From the NCBI GenBank assembly GCA_021827205.1, contig JAKAWV010000008.1:1-64000 (forward strand): a stretch of DNA of 64,000 bases. The letters run 5' to 3'. How positions within the stretch are numbered: position 1 is the first letter of the stretch; each line of letters begins with the position of its first letter. The notes under the pieces were generated by a model. The model did not search any database. It was not told the origin of the DNA and worked only from the letters and a program-made list of their open reading frames with translations. This document shows, in pieces, positions 9,191 through 19,967 of the stretch. Both the position numbers and the translations under genes were made by a program. The DNA is from Pseudomonadota bacterium (GTDB lineage: Bacteria; Pseudomonadota; Gammaproteobacteria; Xanthomonadales; Rhodanobacteraceae).

Positions 9191-10369
9191 ATGCCTCGCA
9201 TGCGTTGGCCCGCCATCAATCACACCCGTCTGCTGCGGTATACGGGTCTGTTCACTTATCTGTGCACGGGCATTCCGCTGCTGCGCGTGGATTGGACGCT
9301 GGAGCGCGTCAGCGGGCTCAGTCATCCTGATGTCGGGCTGGTGCTGCTGCTGTTGTGCTATGTGCTGTTCGGCATCGTGTACTGGCTGCTGACGTGGCGC
9401 CTGGGTTCGCGTCGGCATCCGGCGCTGAAGATTCTCGGCCTCGGCGTGCTGACCGCCACCGCCATCGGCGTGGGCTGGTTCAGTCACAGTGGGCTGTCGG
9501 CGCTGCTGCTGGTGGTGGTGGCGGTGGTGTTGCCGTGGACGCTGCCGCTGCCGATCGGCATTGCCTGGCTGGTGTTGCAGAATCTGGCGCTGATTCCGGT
9601 GTTCGTGGGTTTTCCCGGCTTCGGCTGGGGCACGGCGACGCTGCAGGCGGCGCTATATCTGGGCTTCGCCACGCTGATGTTCGTCACCTCGATGGTGGCG
9701 CGGCAGCAGGACGATGCGCGCGAGGAGCAACGCCGGCTCAATTCCGAACTGCGCGCCACGCGCGCGCTGCTGGCCGAATCCAGCCGCATCGGCGAGCGCA
9801 TGCGCATCGCGCGCGAGCTGCACGATCTGCTGGGTCATCACCTCACCGCGCTGACGCTGAATCTGGAGGTGGCCAGCCACCGCGTGGCGGCCGCGGAAGT
9901 CGGCCCGGTGCGCCAGGCGCAGGCCATCGCCAAGCAATTGCTGGGCGATGTGCGCGAGGTGGTCAGCGAGTTGCGTCAGGGCGAGGCGCTGGATTTGAGC
10001 CAGGCGCTGCGCAGCCTGATCGAGGGCGTGCCGACCTTGAAGGTGCATCTGGACTTGCCGCCGGCGTTCAGCGTGGATGAGCCGCAACGCGCGCAGGTGC
10101 TGCTGCGCACGGTGCAGGAGATCCTCACCAACACCGCGCGCCATGCCGGCGCGCGCAATCTGTGGCTGAGTTTCAGCCGCACCGAAGCGGGCGAGTTGAA
10201 GCTGGATGCGCGCGACGATGGTCGCGGTGCGGGTACGATTCGGCCCGGCAACGGCCTCAACGGCATGCGCGAGCGCCTGGCCGCGGCCGGCGGGCGGCTG
10301 CTGATCAGCGCCGAGCCCGGCCATGGATTCGCGCTCTCGGCGTGGCTGCCCATGGAGAAGACCCTATGA
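9191..10369 (+). CDS. Sensor histidine kinase (NarL/DesK-type, HisKA_3)
   Basis: N-terminal TM segments; RMRIARELHDLLGHHLTALTLNLEVA; HATPase TARHAGARNLWLSF...DARDDGRGAG. Confidence 0.92.
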   Translation: MPRMRWPAINHTRLLRYTGLFTYLCTGIPLLRVDWTLERVSGLSHPDVGLVLLLLCYVLFGIVYWLLTWRLGSRRHPALKILGLGVLTATAIGVGWFSHSGLSALLLVVVAVVLPWTLPLPIGIAWLVLQNLALIPVFVGFPGFGWGTATLQAALYLGFATLMFVTSMVARQQDDAREEQRRLNSELRATRALLAESSRIGERMRIARELHDLLGHHLTALTLNLEVASHRVAAAEVGPVRQAQAIAKQLLGDVREVVSELRQGEALDLSQALRSLIEGVPTLKVHLDLPPAFSVDEPQRAQVLLRTVQEILTNTARHAGARNLWLSFSRTEAGELKLDARDDGRGAGTIRPGNGLNGMRERLAAAGGRLLISAEPGHGFALSAWLPMEKTL

Positions 10370-11007
10370 TCAACGTGTGTTTGGTGGACGATCAGACCCT
10401 GGTGCGCCAAGGCATTCGATCCTTGCTGGATCTGGCCGACGACATCCGCGTGGTGGCCGAATGCGGCGATGGTCCGCAGGCGCTGGAAACCATCCCCAAG
10501 CTGCGCCCGGACGTGGTGCTGCTGGACATGCGCATGCCGGGCATGAACGGCATCGAGGTGCTGCAGGCGCTGGCCGCCAAGAATGCGCTGCCGCCGACGG
10601 TGATCCTGACCACGTTCGATGACGATCAACTGGTGCTGGCCGGGCTCAAGGCCGGCGCGCGCGGTTATCTGCTCAAGGACGTGTCGCTGGAGCAACTGGT
10701 CGAGGCGGTGCGCACGGTGGCCGCGGGCGGCTCGCTGGTGTCGCCGGTGGTGACACAGCGGCTCAAGGCCGGGATCGAGCGCATGGGCACGCAGTTCCAA
10801 AGCCTGGAGCAGCCCGATCCGCTGACCGAGCGCGAAACCGAGATCCTGCGCCTGATGGCCGGCGGCTACAGCAACAAGGAAATCGCCAACTCGTTGGCCG
10901 TGGCCGAGGGCACGGTGAAAAACCACGTCTCCAACATCCTGTCCAAGCTGGGCGTGCGCGATCGTACGCGCGCGGTACTCAAGGCGCTGGAGCTGGGTAT
11001 CGTTTGA
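10366..11007 (+). CDS. LuxR/NarL-family response regulator
   Basis: ATGA overlap with the kinase; INVCLVDDQTLVRQGIRSLL, DVVLLDMRMPGMNGIEVL; HTH LTERETEILRLMAGGYSNKEIANSLAVAEGTVKNHVSNILSKL. Confidence 0.95.
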   Translation: MINVCLVDDQTLVRQGIRSLLDLADDIRVVAECGDGPQALETIPKLRPDVVLLDMRMPGMNGIEVLQALAAKNALPPTVILTTFDDDQLVLAGLKAGARGYLLKDVSLEQLVEAVRTVAAGGSLVSPVVTQRLKAGIERMGTQFQSLEQPDPLTERETEILRLMAGGYSNKEIANSLAVAEGTVKNHVSNILSKLGVRDRTRAVLKALELGIV

Positions 11008-11186
11008 GCGCGGCGCCGCCCGCCCGCCGCGTGCCACGCGCGACGCATCGCGCTGCGCCGCGGATGGCGTTCGCCATATCTTGCCGTTACCATCCGCTTT
11101 TCGGCTGCGGGTCATGGTGCCCGCGGCTGTTTGCCCAACCCGCCGGAGCACCAAGCCCGGCCCCGAAGGCTGCGGAGACTGTCCGA

Positions 11187-12503
11187 ATGATGCGTGCTCT
11201 TGAAATCATCGTCGCCCTGCTCATGGTCGTGATCCTGTACCTCGTGGTCGGGGTGATGATGCCGGACCACGGCTCCACCTCACGCTCGGTCGAGGTCAGC
11301 CACGACTTCCGTCAGGTTTACGACATCCTCAGTAACTTCCGGCGCTTCCCCGATTACGGCGTGCTGCGCGCCTACGATCCCAACACCCGGTTCACGTTTT
11401 CCGGCCCGGCTTATGGCGTGGGCGCCGAGACGAGCTGGACCAGCAAGAACCACAAGGTCGGTGACGGCTCGCTGACCATCACCAAGGACGTGCCCGGCGC
11501 CAGCCGGGTATCGACCCTGGGCAGCGCCGAAATCGACTGGGCGCTCAAGAACAGCTGGGACGGACACAACAAGCGCATCATCATCGAACTGGAGCGCTCC
11601 GGCAGCAGCGAGCGCCTGGTCAAGGTGACCATGCGCTACAAGGTCGATTACGGCTGGAACCTGATCGACCGCTATTCGCGCCTGTACATCCACGGCGAGC
11701 CGGCGGCGTTCGTGCAATACACGCTGGGCAACCTGCAGAACGTGCTGGCCTCGATCCCCAACGTGTCCTACAACGATGTGCAGCCCAGCATCGTGGTGAC
11801 CAAGCCGCAGGCCGTGCTGTTCGTGTCCACGCGCGCCAAGCGCACGCTGGGAGATGTCACCATCGCCACGCAGAAGGCGCTGACCGAAATCGATGCGGCG
11901 ATGAAAAAGCTGGGCGTGACCCAGGCCGGCCCGCGCATCACCATCACCACCGATTACGGCGACCAGTTCTACGTGTTCGACGTGGCCGTGCCGATCGACA
12001 CCAGCACGCTGACCGTGGCCGGGCAAAGCTACGACCTGACCCAGCCTGGCCAGGCGGGGGCAGCCACCGGCGCCAGCGCGGCCGCCCCCGGCACCTGGAA
12101 GAAGAACGGCGCGCTCGTAGTCGATGGCAACGTCTCCGCGCGCATGGCTTTTGGTGGCAAGGCGCTGGAAGCCGACATGCAGGCCAGTCCGGCCAGCTTG
12201 CCGCTGATGCGCCTGAATCTCGAGGCCTATGCGCAGACCCACGGCTACGCTTTCAATCCCAACACACATCGCCCGTACGACGTGGTCACGAACGCAGTCG
12301 ATCCGAACACTGGCATGGGTGGCTACAAGGTGTTCCTGCCGTTGACGTGGGCACCGGATGCGGTGCCGGGCCAGAGCGTGCAGCCAGCCGCCGCCGGCAG
12401 CGCGGCGCCAGCGATCGTGGCCAGCGTCGCGGTTGGCGCCTCGGCGAGTGTTCCCGCCCGCGCGGCCAGCGTGGCACCGGCAGCCGCGGCCACGGCCGGC
12501 TGA
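11187..12503 (+). CDS. SRPBCC-type (polyketide cyclase/START-like) membrane-anchored protein
   Basis: MMRALEIIVALLMVVILYLVVGVMMPDHGSTSRSVEVSHDFRQVYDILSNFRRFPDYGVLRAYDP...; N-terminal TM. Confidence 0.75.
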   Translation: MMRALEIIVALLMVVILYLVVGVMMPDHGSTSRSVEVSHDFRQVYDILSNFRRFPDYGVLRAYDPNTRFTFSGPAYGVGAETSWTSKNHKVGDGSLTITKDVPGASRVSTLGSAEIDWALKNSWDGHNKRIIIELERSGSSERLVKVTMRYKVDYGWNLIDRYSRLYIHGEPAAFVQYTLGNLQNVLASIPNVSYNDVQPSIVVTKPQAVLFVSTRAKRTLGDVTIATQKALTEIDAAMKKLGVTQAGPRITITTDYGDQFYVFDVAVPIDTSTLTVAGQSYDLTQPGQAGAATGASAAAPGTWKKNGALVVDGNVSARMAFGGKALEADMQASPASLPLMRLNLEAYAQTHGYAFNPNTHRPYDVVTNAVDPNTGMGGYKVFLPLTWAPDAVPGQSVQPAAAGSAAPAIVASVAVGASASVPARAASVAPAAAATAG

Positions 12504-12597
12504 TCCGCCGCGGGTTGATCCTCGTCGTGCACAGTCCGGGCGCTTCCGTCGCATGCGGGAGCGTCCTGCGCGCGGCGCGCAGGGTGCGATTGGCAAC

Positions 12598-13536
12598 ATG
12601 ATCGAAGCCGAATCCCTGCAACGCAGTTTTGGCGCGCGCCGCGCCGTGCGGGGATTGAGCCTGAGCGTGCGTCCGGGACAGATTCTCGGCCTGCTCGGAC
12701 CCAATGGCGCCGGCAAAACCACCACCTTGCGCATGCTCGCCGGCGTGCTGGCGCCGGATGCCGGCGTCGCGCGCATCGGCGGCCACGACGTGCAGCGCCA
12801 GGCGCTGGCGGCACGGCGCGTGCTAGGCTATCTGCCCGAGGGCGCGCCGCTGTATGCGGAAATGAGCGTGCATGCGCTGCTGATGTTCGTGGCGCGCGTA
12901 CGTGGCCTGCGCCGCGCGCATCTGGCGCAGCGTTACGAGAGCGTGGTGCAGGCGCTGGAGCTGGAAAACCTGCTGGCGCAAACGATTGGCACGCTGTCCA
13001 AGGGCCAGCGGCGCCGCGTCGGGCTGGCGCAAGCCATCCTGCACGATCCGCCGGCGCTGATCCTCGACGAGCCCACCGATGGACTTGATCCCAACCAGCA
13101 GGCCAGCGTGCGCGAGCTGCTGCGCGGTTTGGCGCGCGAGCGCGCGATCATCGTCTCCACGCACCTGCTCGAAGACGTGCCGCAATTGTGCAATCGCCTC
13201 GCGCTGCTGGTGCAGGGGCGGCTGTTGGCCGACACCACGCCGGCCGAGTTCGTGGCGCGCTCACGCTATCGCGGCGCAGTGAGTTTCACCGCGCCGGCCG
13301 CCGGCCCGGTACGCGCTGCGCTGGGCCTGCTGCCCGAGGTCGATACGGTCGAGATCGACGCGCTCAGCGGGCGCGTCACCGTGCTGCCCAAATCCGGGCG
13401 TGAACTGCTGCCCAAGGTGCAGACACTGCTGGCCAGCTATCAGGTGCGGCCGCGCGAACTGGTGCTGGAGGCCGGGCGCATGGACGATGTGTTCCGCAGC
13501 ATGACCGAGACCGACGTCGCCGAGGCCATGCCATGA
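12598..13536 (+). CDS. ABC transporter ATP-binding protein (GldA-like)
   Basis: Walker A GPNGAGKTTTL; signature LSKGQRRRVGLAQAI; Walker B LILDEPTDGLD. Confidence 0.92.
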   Translation: MIEAESLQRSFGARRAVRGLSLSVRPGQILGLLGPNGAGKTTTLRMLAGVLAPDAGVARIGGHDVQRQALAARRVLGYLPEGAPLYAEMSVHALLMFVARVRGLRRAHLAQRYESVVQALELENLLAQTIGTLSKGQRRRVGLAQAILHDPPALILDEPTDGLDPNQQASVRELLRGLARERAIIVSTHLLEDVPQLCNRLALLVQGRLLADTTPAEFVARSRYRGAVSFTAPAAGPVRAALGLLPEVDTVEIDALSGRVTVLPKSGRELLPKVQTLLASYQVRPRELVLEAGRMDDVFRSMTETDVAEAMP

Positions 13537-14267
13537 ACGGTCTGCGCGCGGTGCTGGGACGCGAGCTGTATGCCTATTGGACCACCCCAGTGGCGTGGCT
13601 GTTCCTGATCGTGTTCCTGCTGTTGGCTGGCGTGTGCACTTTTTTCCTGGGCGATTTCTTCCCGCGCGGGCAGGCCGACCTGACCGCGTTCTTCGATTTC
13701 GTGCCGTGGCTGCTACTGGTTCTGGTGCCCGCGGCGAGCATGCGCCTGTGGGCCGAGGAACGCCGTGGCGGCACTTTTGAGTTGTTGCTGACACTGCCGC
13801 TGACGCCACTGGCGGCGATGCTGGGCAAGTTTCTGGCGGCGTGGCTGTTCGTGGCGCTGGCGCTGATGCTGACCTTCCCGCTGTGGCTGACGGTGAACTA
13901 CCTTGGTCATGCGGACAACGGCGCCATCCTGGCGGCCTATCTGGGCAGCATGCTGCTGGGTGGCGCGCTGCTGGCGGTAGGCACCTGTCTGTCCGCGGCG
14001 ACGCGCAATCAGGTCGTGGCCTTCATGCTCAGCCTGGTGGTGGGGCTGGCCTACCTGCTCAGCGGTGCGCCGCAAGTACAAGATGCGCTGGCACCGCTGT
14101 TGCCGCCGGGCGTGGTGCAAGCGCTATTCGAGTTCAGCATGCTGGCGCACTTCCAGCACATCGCGCGCGGCGTGCTGGATCTGGGTGATGTGCTGTTTTT
14201 CGTGGTCACCATCGCGGTTTGGCTGGGCGCCGGCGCGCTGCTGCTGAAACACGTCGAGGCTGATTGA
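13533..14267 (+). CDS. ABC transporter permease (GldF-like, ABC-2 type)
   Basis: Six hydrophobic segments; ATGA overlap with the ATPase gene; AEERRGGTFELLLTLPL motif. Confidence 0.88.
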   Translation: MNGLRAVLGRELYAYWTTPVAWLFLIVFLLLAGVCTFFLGDFFPRGQADLTAFFDFVPWLLLVLVPAASMRLWAEERRGGTFELLLTLPLTPLAAMLGKFLAAWLFVALALMLTFPLWLTVNYLGHADNGAILAAYLGSMLLGGALLAVGTCLSAATRNQVVAFMLSLVVGLAYLLSGAPQVQDALAPLLPPGVVQALFEFSMLAHFQHIARGVLDLGDVLFFVVTIAVWLGAGALLLKHVEAD

Positions 14268-16078
14268 TGCGCGTGCTTGCCTCCACGCGCGGCTTGCGCC
14301 TCGTGCTCGCGCTGCTGGCGCTGGCCTTGCTGTATGTGGCCGTGGTGCAGGTCGGCACGCGTCTGCTGGGCGGGTGGCAGATCGATCTCACCCGGGATCA
14401 CATCTACACCCTGGCGCCGGGCACGCGCGCCATCGCGCGTTCGCCGCGCGAGCCCGTGCAACTGACACTGTATTTTTCGCGCCACGCGGCGCGTGATCTG
14501 CCGCAACTGCGCGCGTATGCGCGGCGTGTGCAGACGCTGCTGCGCGAAGTCGCGCGCGTTTCGCAGGGACGTGTACGCATGGCGCTGGTCGATCCGCGGC
14601 CGTATTCCGAAGCCGAGGATCGCGCGCTGGCCGCCGGTCTCAGCGCGTTGCCGGTGGGGCCGGAGGGACAGCGCGTGATTTTCGGTCTGGTCGGCACCAA
14701 TGCCACCACCGGCATCGCCGATATCCCGTTCCTGCAACCGGACAAGGAGGCTTTTCTCGAATACGACGTGGCGCGTCTGATCCACGAGCTGGTCACCCAG
14801 CAGCGACCGCTGGTGGGGCTGATCAGCGGCCTTCCGGTGGAGGGCACGCCGGGCAGCGCGAACACGCCAGGATTGCCACCGTGGACGGCATTTCAGCAGC
14901 TCGGGCAACTGTTCCGTGTGCAGCCACTGGATGGGCGCACGCTGACCGCGATTCCCGCCGCGGTGCGCGTACTGCTGCTGGTGCAGCCGGACATGCTCAG
15001 CGCCGGTGCGGTACAGGCGATCCGCGCGTTTCTGCTGCGCGGTGGGCATCTGGCGCTGTTCATCGATCCCGATCCGGAAACCCTGCCGCCGGCGCGGGCC
15101 ATGGCCAGCGCGCAAGCAAGCTGGCGCGCATTGCAACCCCTATTCGCGGAGTGGGGCGTGAGTTTCGACCCGGATCGCGTCGTGCTTGATCCGACTCTGG
15201 CGCGCAGCGTTGCGCTGCAACCCGGCATGGTGCCGGCGCCCGACCCCGCAGTGCTCGGGCTGGGCCGCGACGAGCTCAGCCACGACGATGTGATCACCGC
15301 CGGCCTGCGCAGCATCAATGTGTCCACCATCGGCAGCTTCGAACAAACCGAGCACGCGCGGCTGCGTCTGGTGCCGCTGCTGCAATCCAGCGGTGATGCC
15401 GGCAGTGCCTCGGTGCAGCGCGTGCTGGATACGCCCGATCCGCAGGCGCTGCTGGACAATCTGCGTCAGGCGCGCGGTCGCTATGTGCTGGCCGCGCGCC
15501 TGACCGGTGCGCTGGCGCCGGGCGCGCAGCAGGCCGATATCGTGCTGGTCGCCGACACCGACCTGCTCAGCGACCGGTTGTGGGTGCAGTTGCTGCCGTT
15601 CTTTGGTCAGACGCTGACCAGTCCGTTCGCCAACAACGGCGATTTCTTCCTCAACGTGGTCGACAACCTCAGCGGCTCCAGTGCGCTGATCTCGATCCGC
15701 GGCCGCGCCGTGGCGTCACGCCCGTTCACGCGCCTGCGCGCGTTGCGCGCCGAGGCCGAGCAGGCGTTTCGCGAGCGCCGCCTGGCCTTGCAGCAGCAAC
15801 TCGATGCCGCCGAGCAACGTTTGCTGGAGATCGAGCAGGCGCGCAGGGCGGCCGGCGCCAGCATCAGCCTGCATGAGGCCGAGTATCGCGCCGCCAGCGA
15901 GCAGCAGCGCGAGATCCGCAGCGAACTGCGGCGCATCGAACGCGATCTGGATGCACGCATCCTGCGCCTGCAGTGGCGCATCGAAACGCTGGATATTTTC
16001 CTGCTGCCGGCGCTGATCGCCTTGTTCGGCCTGCTGCTGGCGGCGTGGCGGCGCTGGCGCGGGAACACGGCGACATGA
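14267..16078 (+). CDS. GldG-family ABC-type uncharacterized transport system component
   Basis: ITLAPGTRAIARSPREPVQLTLYFSRHAARDLPQLRAYARRVQTLLREV; C-terminal coiled coil plus TM. Confidence 0.88.
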   Translation: MRVLASTRGLRLVLALLALALLYVAVVQVGTRLLGGWQIDLTRDHIYTLAPGTRAIARSPREPVQLTLYFSRHAARDLPQLRAYARRVQTLLREVARVSQGRVRMALVDPRPYSEAEDRALAAGLSALPVGPEGQRVIFGLVGTNATTGIADIPFLQPDKEAFLEYDVARLIHELVTQQRPLVGLISGLPVEGTPGSANTPGLPPWTAFQQLGQLFRVQPLDGRTLTAIPAAVRVLLLVQPDMLSAGAVQAIRAFLLRGGHLALFIDPDPETLPPARAMASAQASWRALQPLFAEWGVSFDPDRVVLDPTLARSVALQPGMVPAPDPAVLGLGRDELSHDDVITAGLRSINVSTIGSFEQTEHARLRLVPLLQSSGDAGSASVQRVLDTPDPQALLDNLRQARGRYVLAARLTGALAPGAQQADIVLVADTDLLSDRLWVQLLPFFGQTLTSPFANNGDFFLNVVDNLSGSSALISIRGRAVASRPFTRLRALRAEAEQAFRERRLALQQQLDAAEQRLLEIEQARRAAGASISLHEAEYRAASEQQREIRSELRRIERDLDARILRLQWRIETLDIFLLPALIALFGLLLAAWRRWRGNTAT

Positions 16079-17187
16079 GCTGGCGCGCGCTGGGTGCACT
16101 GTTCGCGGTCGCGCTGTTGCTGCTGCTGCTGGATGCATTCGGTCCCGGCCGTCACGCGCCGCTGCCTTCCGCCGGCGTGGCCGGGCAACCGCTGCTGCCG
16201 CGATTGGCCGCCAACATCGGGCGCGTCACGCGCATCGAAGTGCAGCCGGCGCGAGGCGCCAGCGTGAGCCTGCTGCGCAGCACGCGCGGTTGGTGGGTGC
16301 AGCAGCTTGGCGCGCCGGCCGATGCCACGCTGGTACAGAACTGGCTGGCGCGGCTGGCGCGCACGCGCATCCTCGAGGCCAAGACGCGTTTGGCCGCGCA
16401 GTATGCGCTGCTCGGCGTGGCCAATCCCGGCCTGCCGGGCGCGGGACTGGCATTGCAACTGTCCAGCCCGCAGGCCTTGCCGCAGTTGCTGATCGGCCAC
16501 TACGACGCGCGCCAGGAAGGCACCTTCGTGCGCCTGCGCGGGCACGCGCAAAGCCTGCTGGTCGCAGGTGATGTCACGCCGCCGAGTCGTGCGGTGAACT
16601 GGATGCAGCATCCGCTGCTGTCGCTGCCCGCCGATGCGGTGCTGCAGATCGACCTGATCGGTCCGGGCGGCGCGCGTTTCCTGATCGATCGCAGCCTCGA
16701 TGGCGCGCCGCGCGTGGTGACGGCGCCGCATGGTTTGCGTCAGCCCCTGGCGCTGGGTTCGCTGTTGTTGGGCATCTTCGATGGCCTGGATTACAGCGGC
16801 GTGTATGCGCGCATCGCCACGCCGCCGCAAGCATTGCAATTGCGCGCGCTGCTCAGCGATGGCAGCCTGCTGACGCTGAGCGCATGGCGCGGCCAGGATG
16901 GCCATGCGCTGGGCAATATCGGTATTCAGGCGCCGGTCGGTGGTCTGCCGCCCGAGGCCGCGGCCGGATTGGCGCGCACTGCCGCGCGCGTGCGGGCGCA
17001 CACCTGGCAACTGGCACCGGGCACCTGGTCGTTGCTGCGCGACGCGCTGGATGCCAAGGCCACGCGACCGCCGCCCGCGCTACCCGTCACGCCGCCGTCT
17101 GCGGCGTCGAGCCGGACGCCCGCGCAGGCGGTGTTGCGGCCGCCACCCACGGCGGCCGCATGGGCGGCTTGGCGCGGCGCGCCATGA
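16075..17187 (+). CDS. DUF4340-domain protein
   Basis: Overlaps the GldG-like gene; ITRIEVQPARGASVSLLRSTRGWWVQQLGAPADATLVQNWLARLARTRILEAK is typical of DUF4340. Confidence 0.8.
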   Translation: MSWRALGALFAVALLLLLLDAFGPGRHAPLPSAGVAGQPLLPRLAANIGRVTRIEVQPARGASVSLLRSTRGWWVQQLGAPADATLVQNWLARLARTRILEAKTRLAAQYALLGVANPGLPGAGLALQLSSPQALPQLLIGHYDARQEGTFVRLRGHAQSLLVAGDVTPPSRAVNWMQHPLLSLPADAVLQIDLIGPGGARFLIDRSLDGAPRVVTAPHGLRQPLALGSLLLGIFDGLDYSGVYARIATPPQALQLRALLSDGSLLTLSAWRGQDGHALGNIGIQAPVGGLPPEAAAGLARTAARVRAHTWQLAPGTWSLLRDALDAKATRPPPALPVTPPSAASSRTPAQAVLRPPPTAAAWAAWRGAP

Positions 17188-17594
17188 GCGAACGGTCGCG
17201 CCCATCCGCCGCGGCGCGCGCGCCGAGTAGTCGCTTCGAGGCTTGGGCCGTGGCCGTTTTCGGCGCCAGCGCGGTGGCGCTGGGCGCGCTCGGCGCGCAC
17301 GCGCTGCAAGGTCATCTGTCCGCGCCGCTGCTGGCGGTGTGGCACACCGCGGTGGAGTACCAGTTCTGGCATGCGTTGGCACTCGCGCTGGTGATTCTGG
17401 CGGCGCCCGCTGGCCGTGCGCGGCAAGTGGCGCGCAACGCGCTGATGCTGGGCATGCTGCTGTTCTGCGGCAGTCTGTACGCGCTGGCGCTGGGTGCGCC
17501 GCGCTGGATCGGGCTGATCACGCCGTTCGGCGGCGTGGCCTTGATCATCGGTTGGCTGGCGCTCGGTGCCGCGTGTTTGCGGCGCCAAGGCTGA
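17184..17594 (+). CDS. DUF423 family membrane protein
   Basis: GALGAHAL, VWHTAVEYQFWHALALALV, FCGSLYALALGAPRWIGLITPFGGVALIIGW. Confidence 0.9.
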   Translation: MSERSRPSAAARAPSSRFEAWAVAVFGASAVALGALGAHALQGHLSAPLLAVWHTAVEYQFWHALALALVILAAPAGRARQVARNALMLGMLLFCGSLYALALGAPRWIGLITPFGGVALIIGWLALGAACLRRQG

Positions 17595-17693
17595 GCACCG
17601 CAGCATGCCTGCGGCGCCTGGCTTGAGCACAGTACGAGCTGCGGCGACAATCACGCCGGCCCGCCGCTTGCGGCGCGCACCGGGGATGGCAAC

Positions 17694-18344
17694 ATGACGA
17701 CACGCACGCCGCGCGGGTTCGATCTGGCAGTCGCGCATGCGCACCTGCGCCGCAGCGATGCGCGCCTGGCGCGCTGGATGCGTCGCATCGGGCCGCTTGA
17801 ATTCGATTTCAGCGCGCGCTTCAACAGCGTCGACGCGCTGGCGCGCTCGATCCTGCACCAGCAATTGTCCGGCAAGGCCGCGGCCACGATTACCGCGCGC
17901 GTGGTCGCGCTGATGCCACGTGCGCAGATCAGCGCGGCGGGGCTGGATGCGCTGCCGGATGAAGCGTTGCGCGCCGCCGGGGTTTCCGGCAACAAACTGG
18001 CGGCGCTGCGCGATCTGGGCGCACGCGCGCAGGCCGGTGCGATTCCCGACGCGGCCGCGCTGGGACGCATGAGCGATGCGGCCATCATCGAGGCGCTGAC
18101 GCCGGTGCGCGGCATCGGCCGCTGGACCGTGGAGATGCTGCTGATGTTCCGCCTCGGGCGCCCGGATGTGCTGCCGCTGGACGATCTGGGCGTGCGGCAG
18201 GGCGCGGCGCTGGTCGATGAACTGGACAGGCCGCCCAGCGCACGCGCGCTGGCCGAGCGTGGTGCCTGCTGGGCGCCGTACCGCAGCCTGGCCGGATTTT
18301 ATCTGTGGCGCGTGGTCGCGCATGCACGTGGCGAACGCGCGTGA
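17694..18344 (+). CDS. DNA-3-methyladenine glycosylase II (AlkA-like HhH-GPD)
   Basis: ILHQQLSGKAAATITARV...LTPVRGIGRWTVEMLLMFRLGRPDVLPLDDLGVRQG. Confidence 0.92.
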   Translation: MTTRTPRGFDLAVAHAHLRRSDARLARWMRRIGPLEFDFSARFNSVDALARSILHQQLSGKAAATITARVVALMPRAQISAAGLDALPDEALRAAGVSGNKLAALRDLGARAQAGAIPDAAALGRMSDAAIIEALTPVRGIGRWTVEMLLMFRLGRPDVLPLDDLGVRQGAALVDELDRPPSARALAERGACWAPYRSLAGFYLWRVVAHARGERA

Positions 18345-19957
18345 TGGATAGCAGCGCGCTGCTGACGACGTTTCGCAGCGACAGTCAGCGTCTGGGCGTG
18401 GGCGGTGCCTACGACAACTTGTTGCGCGCGCTGCTCGCCGCCTTGCCGCGCGCGGACGACTGGTCGGCGCTGGTGCAGGGCTTGCTGCAGCAGCAGGCCG
18501 CGGGCGCCGCCATCGCGCTGGCCGAGCAGGGCTTGCAGCGCCACCCCGAACAGATCGAGCTGCGTTATCTGCTGGGCAACGGCCTGCGCATGGTCGATGA
18601 GCGGCACGCCGCCGAGCGCGAGCTGCGCGCGGTGCTGGCAGTGCAGCCGACGCACGCCGGCGCGGCGGCTTCACTGGCGCATTTGCTGCGCAGCGAAGGG
18701 CGACTGCAAGCGGCGGCCCAGGTGGCGCTGGACTCACTGCCAGCGTTGCCGACCGACGCGCAGTGGCGCGATGCGCTGGCCTTCATGCGCGAATGCGACG
18801 ATGCGCGCGCTGCGCTGGATCTCGCCCGGCGTGCACTCAAGCAGGTGCCCGAGGATGGTGGAATGCACGCCGCCGCCGGCGAGCTGGCGCTGGAGTTGGG
18901 CCGCTTCGAACAGGCGCGCGTGCATTTGCGCCGCGCGCTGGCCATGCAGCCGCAGTTCGCTTCGGGCTGGCTGCGGCTGGCCGCGGCGCATCGCTTCCAG
19001 CAGCTCGACGAAGCCGATGCGCGGTTGATCGAGCGGGCCGCGCACGCATCCGATCCGTCCAGCGAGGCCGGCATCGCCGCGCGTTTCGCCTGGGCCAAGG
19101 TGCTGGCCGATGTCGGCGCGTTCGATCAGGCCGTGCCGCAGCTGCGCGCCGCCAACGCGGCCATGCGCCCGCGCGTGGAGTGGTCGGCGCGTGGCTTCGA
19201 TGCCTTCGTGCAGCGTCAGATCGTGCAGCCCGCGCCACCGCCGCAAGCGCAGCGGCTGGGCTTTGCCCCGGTGCTCATCGTCGGCTTGCCGCGCACCGGC
19301 ACCACGCTCACCGCCAGTCTGCTGGCGCGGCATCCCGAGGTGCGCAATCGCGGTGAGCTGAACTGGCTGGCGCAACTGGCCTTGCACGTCGAAACCGGCG
19401 GCCGGCAGGTCGCGCAGATGCGCGAATCCGCGACGCTGTACGCGGCGCAACTGCGTCGCGACGATGCGCCGGCGCGCGTGATCGTGGACAAAAACCCGCT
19501 CAACTTTCGTCACCTGGGCATGGCCGCGGCGCTGCTGCCCGGGCTGCGCGTGATTCATTGCCAGCGCGGCGCGCGTGCTACCGCGCTGTCGATTTATCGG
19601 CAGATGTTCGCGCATGAGGACAACGGCTATGCCTACGATTTCGCCGACATCGCCGCGTTCGCGCGCGGCGAGGCGCGGCTGATGCGGCACTGGCGCGCCA
19701 CGCTGCCGGTGCCTTTCTACGCACTGGATTACACGCGTCTGGTCAGCGACACCGCCGCGGTGCTGGCCGAGTTGCATGCGTTTCTCGATCTGCCCGATGC
19801 GGCCGTTGGCGCGGCGTCAACGGCGTCCGAGTCGATCCGTACCGCCAGCGTCTGGCAGGCACGGCAGAAAGTGCATCGTGATGCGCTCGATGCGTGGAAG
19901 CCCTGGGCGCCGTATCTGCCGGAGCTGCTGGATACGATTCCCGAGTCGTGGGCGTGA
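18344..19957 (+). CDS. TPR-containing sulfotransferase family protein
   Basis: N-terminal TPR-like repeats; [47 protein letters not shown]. Confidence 0.9.
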   Translation: MDSSALLTTFRSDSQRLGVGGAYDNLLRALLAALPRADDWSALVQGLLQQQAAGAAIALAEQGLQRHPEQIELRYLLGNGLRMVDERHAAERELRAVLAVQPTHAGAAASLAHLLRSEGRLQAAAQVALDSLPALPTDAQWRDALAFMRECDDARAALDLARRALKQVPEDGGMHAAAGELALELGRFEQARVHLRRALAMQPQFASGWLRLAAAHRFQQLDEADARLIERAAHASDPSSEAGIAARFAWAKVLADVGAFDQAVPQLRAANAAMRPRVEWSARGFDAFVQRQIVQPAPPPQAQRLGFAPVLIVGLPRTGTTLTASLLARHPEVRNRGELNWLAQLALHVETGGRQVAQMRESATLYAAQLRRDDAPARVIVDKNPLNFRHLGMAAALLPGLRVIHCQRGARATALSIYRQMFAHEDNGYAYDFADIAAFARGEARLMRHWRATLPVPFYALDYTRLVSDTAAVLAELHAFLDLPDAAVGAASTASESIRTASVWQARQKVHRDALDAWKPWAPYLPELLDTIPESWA

Positions 19958-19967
19958 GTGGCGGCGC

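Noticed and set aside
8929-9330. Protein with GTSVGRPS repeats (133 aa +)
   Set aside because: Arises from translating the 24-bp tandem repeat; no start context or homology signal, most likely non-coding.
16926-18737. 603-aa - strand ORF
   Set aside because: Arg/Ala/Pro-rich shadow spanning DUF4340, DUF423, AlkA and sulfotransferase genes.
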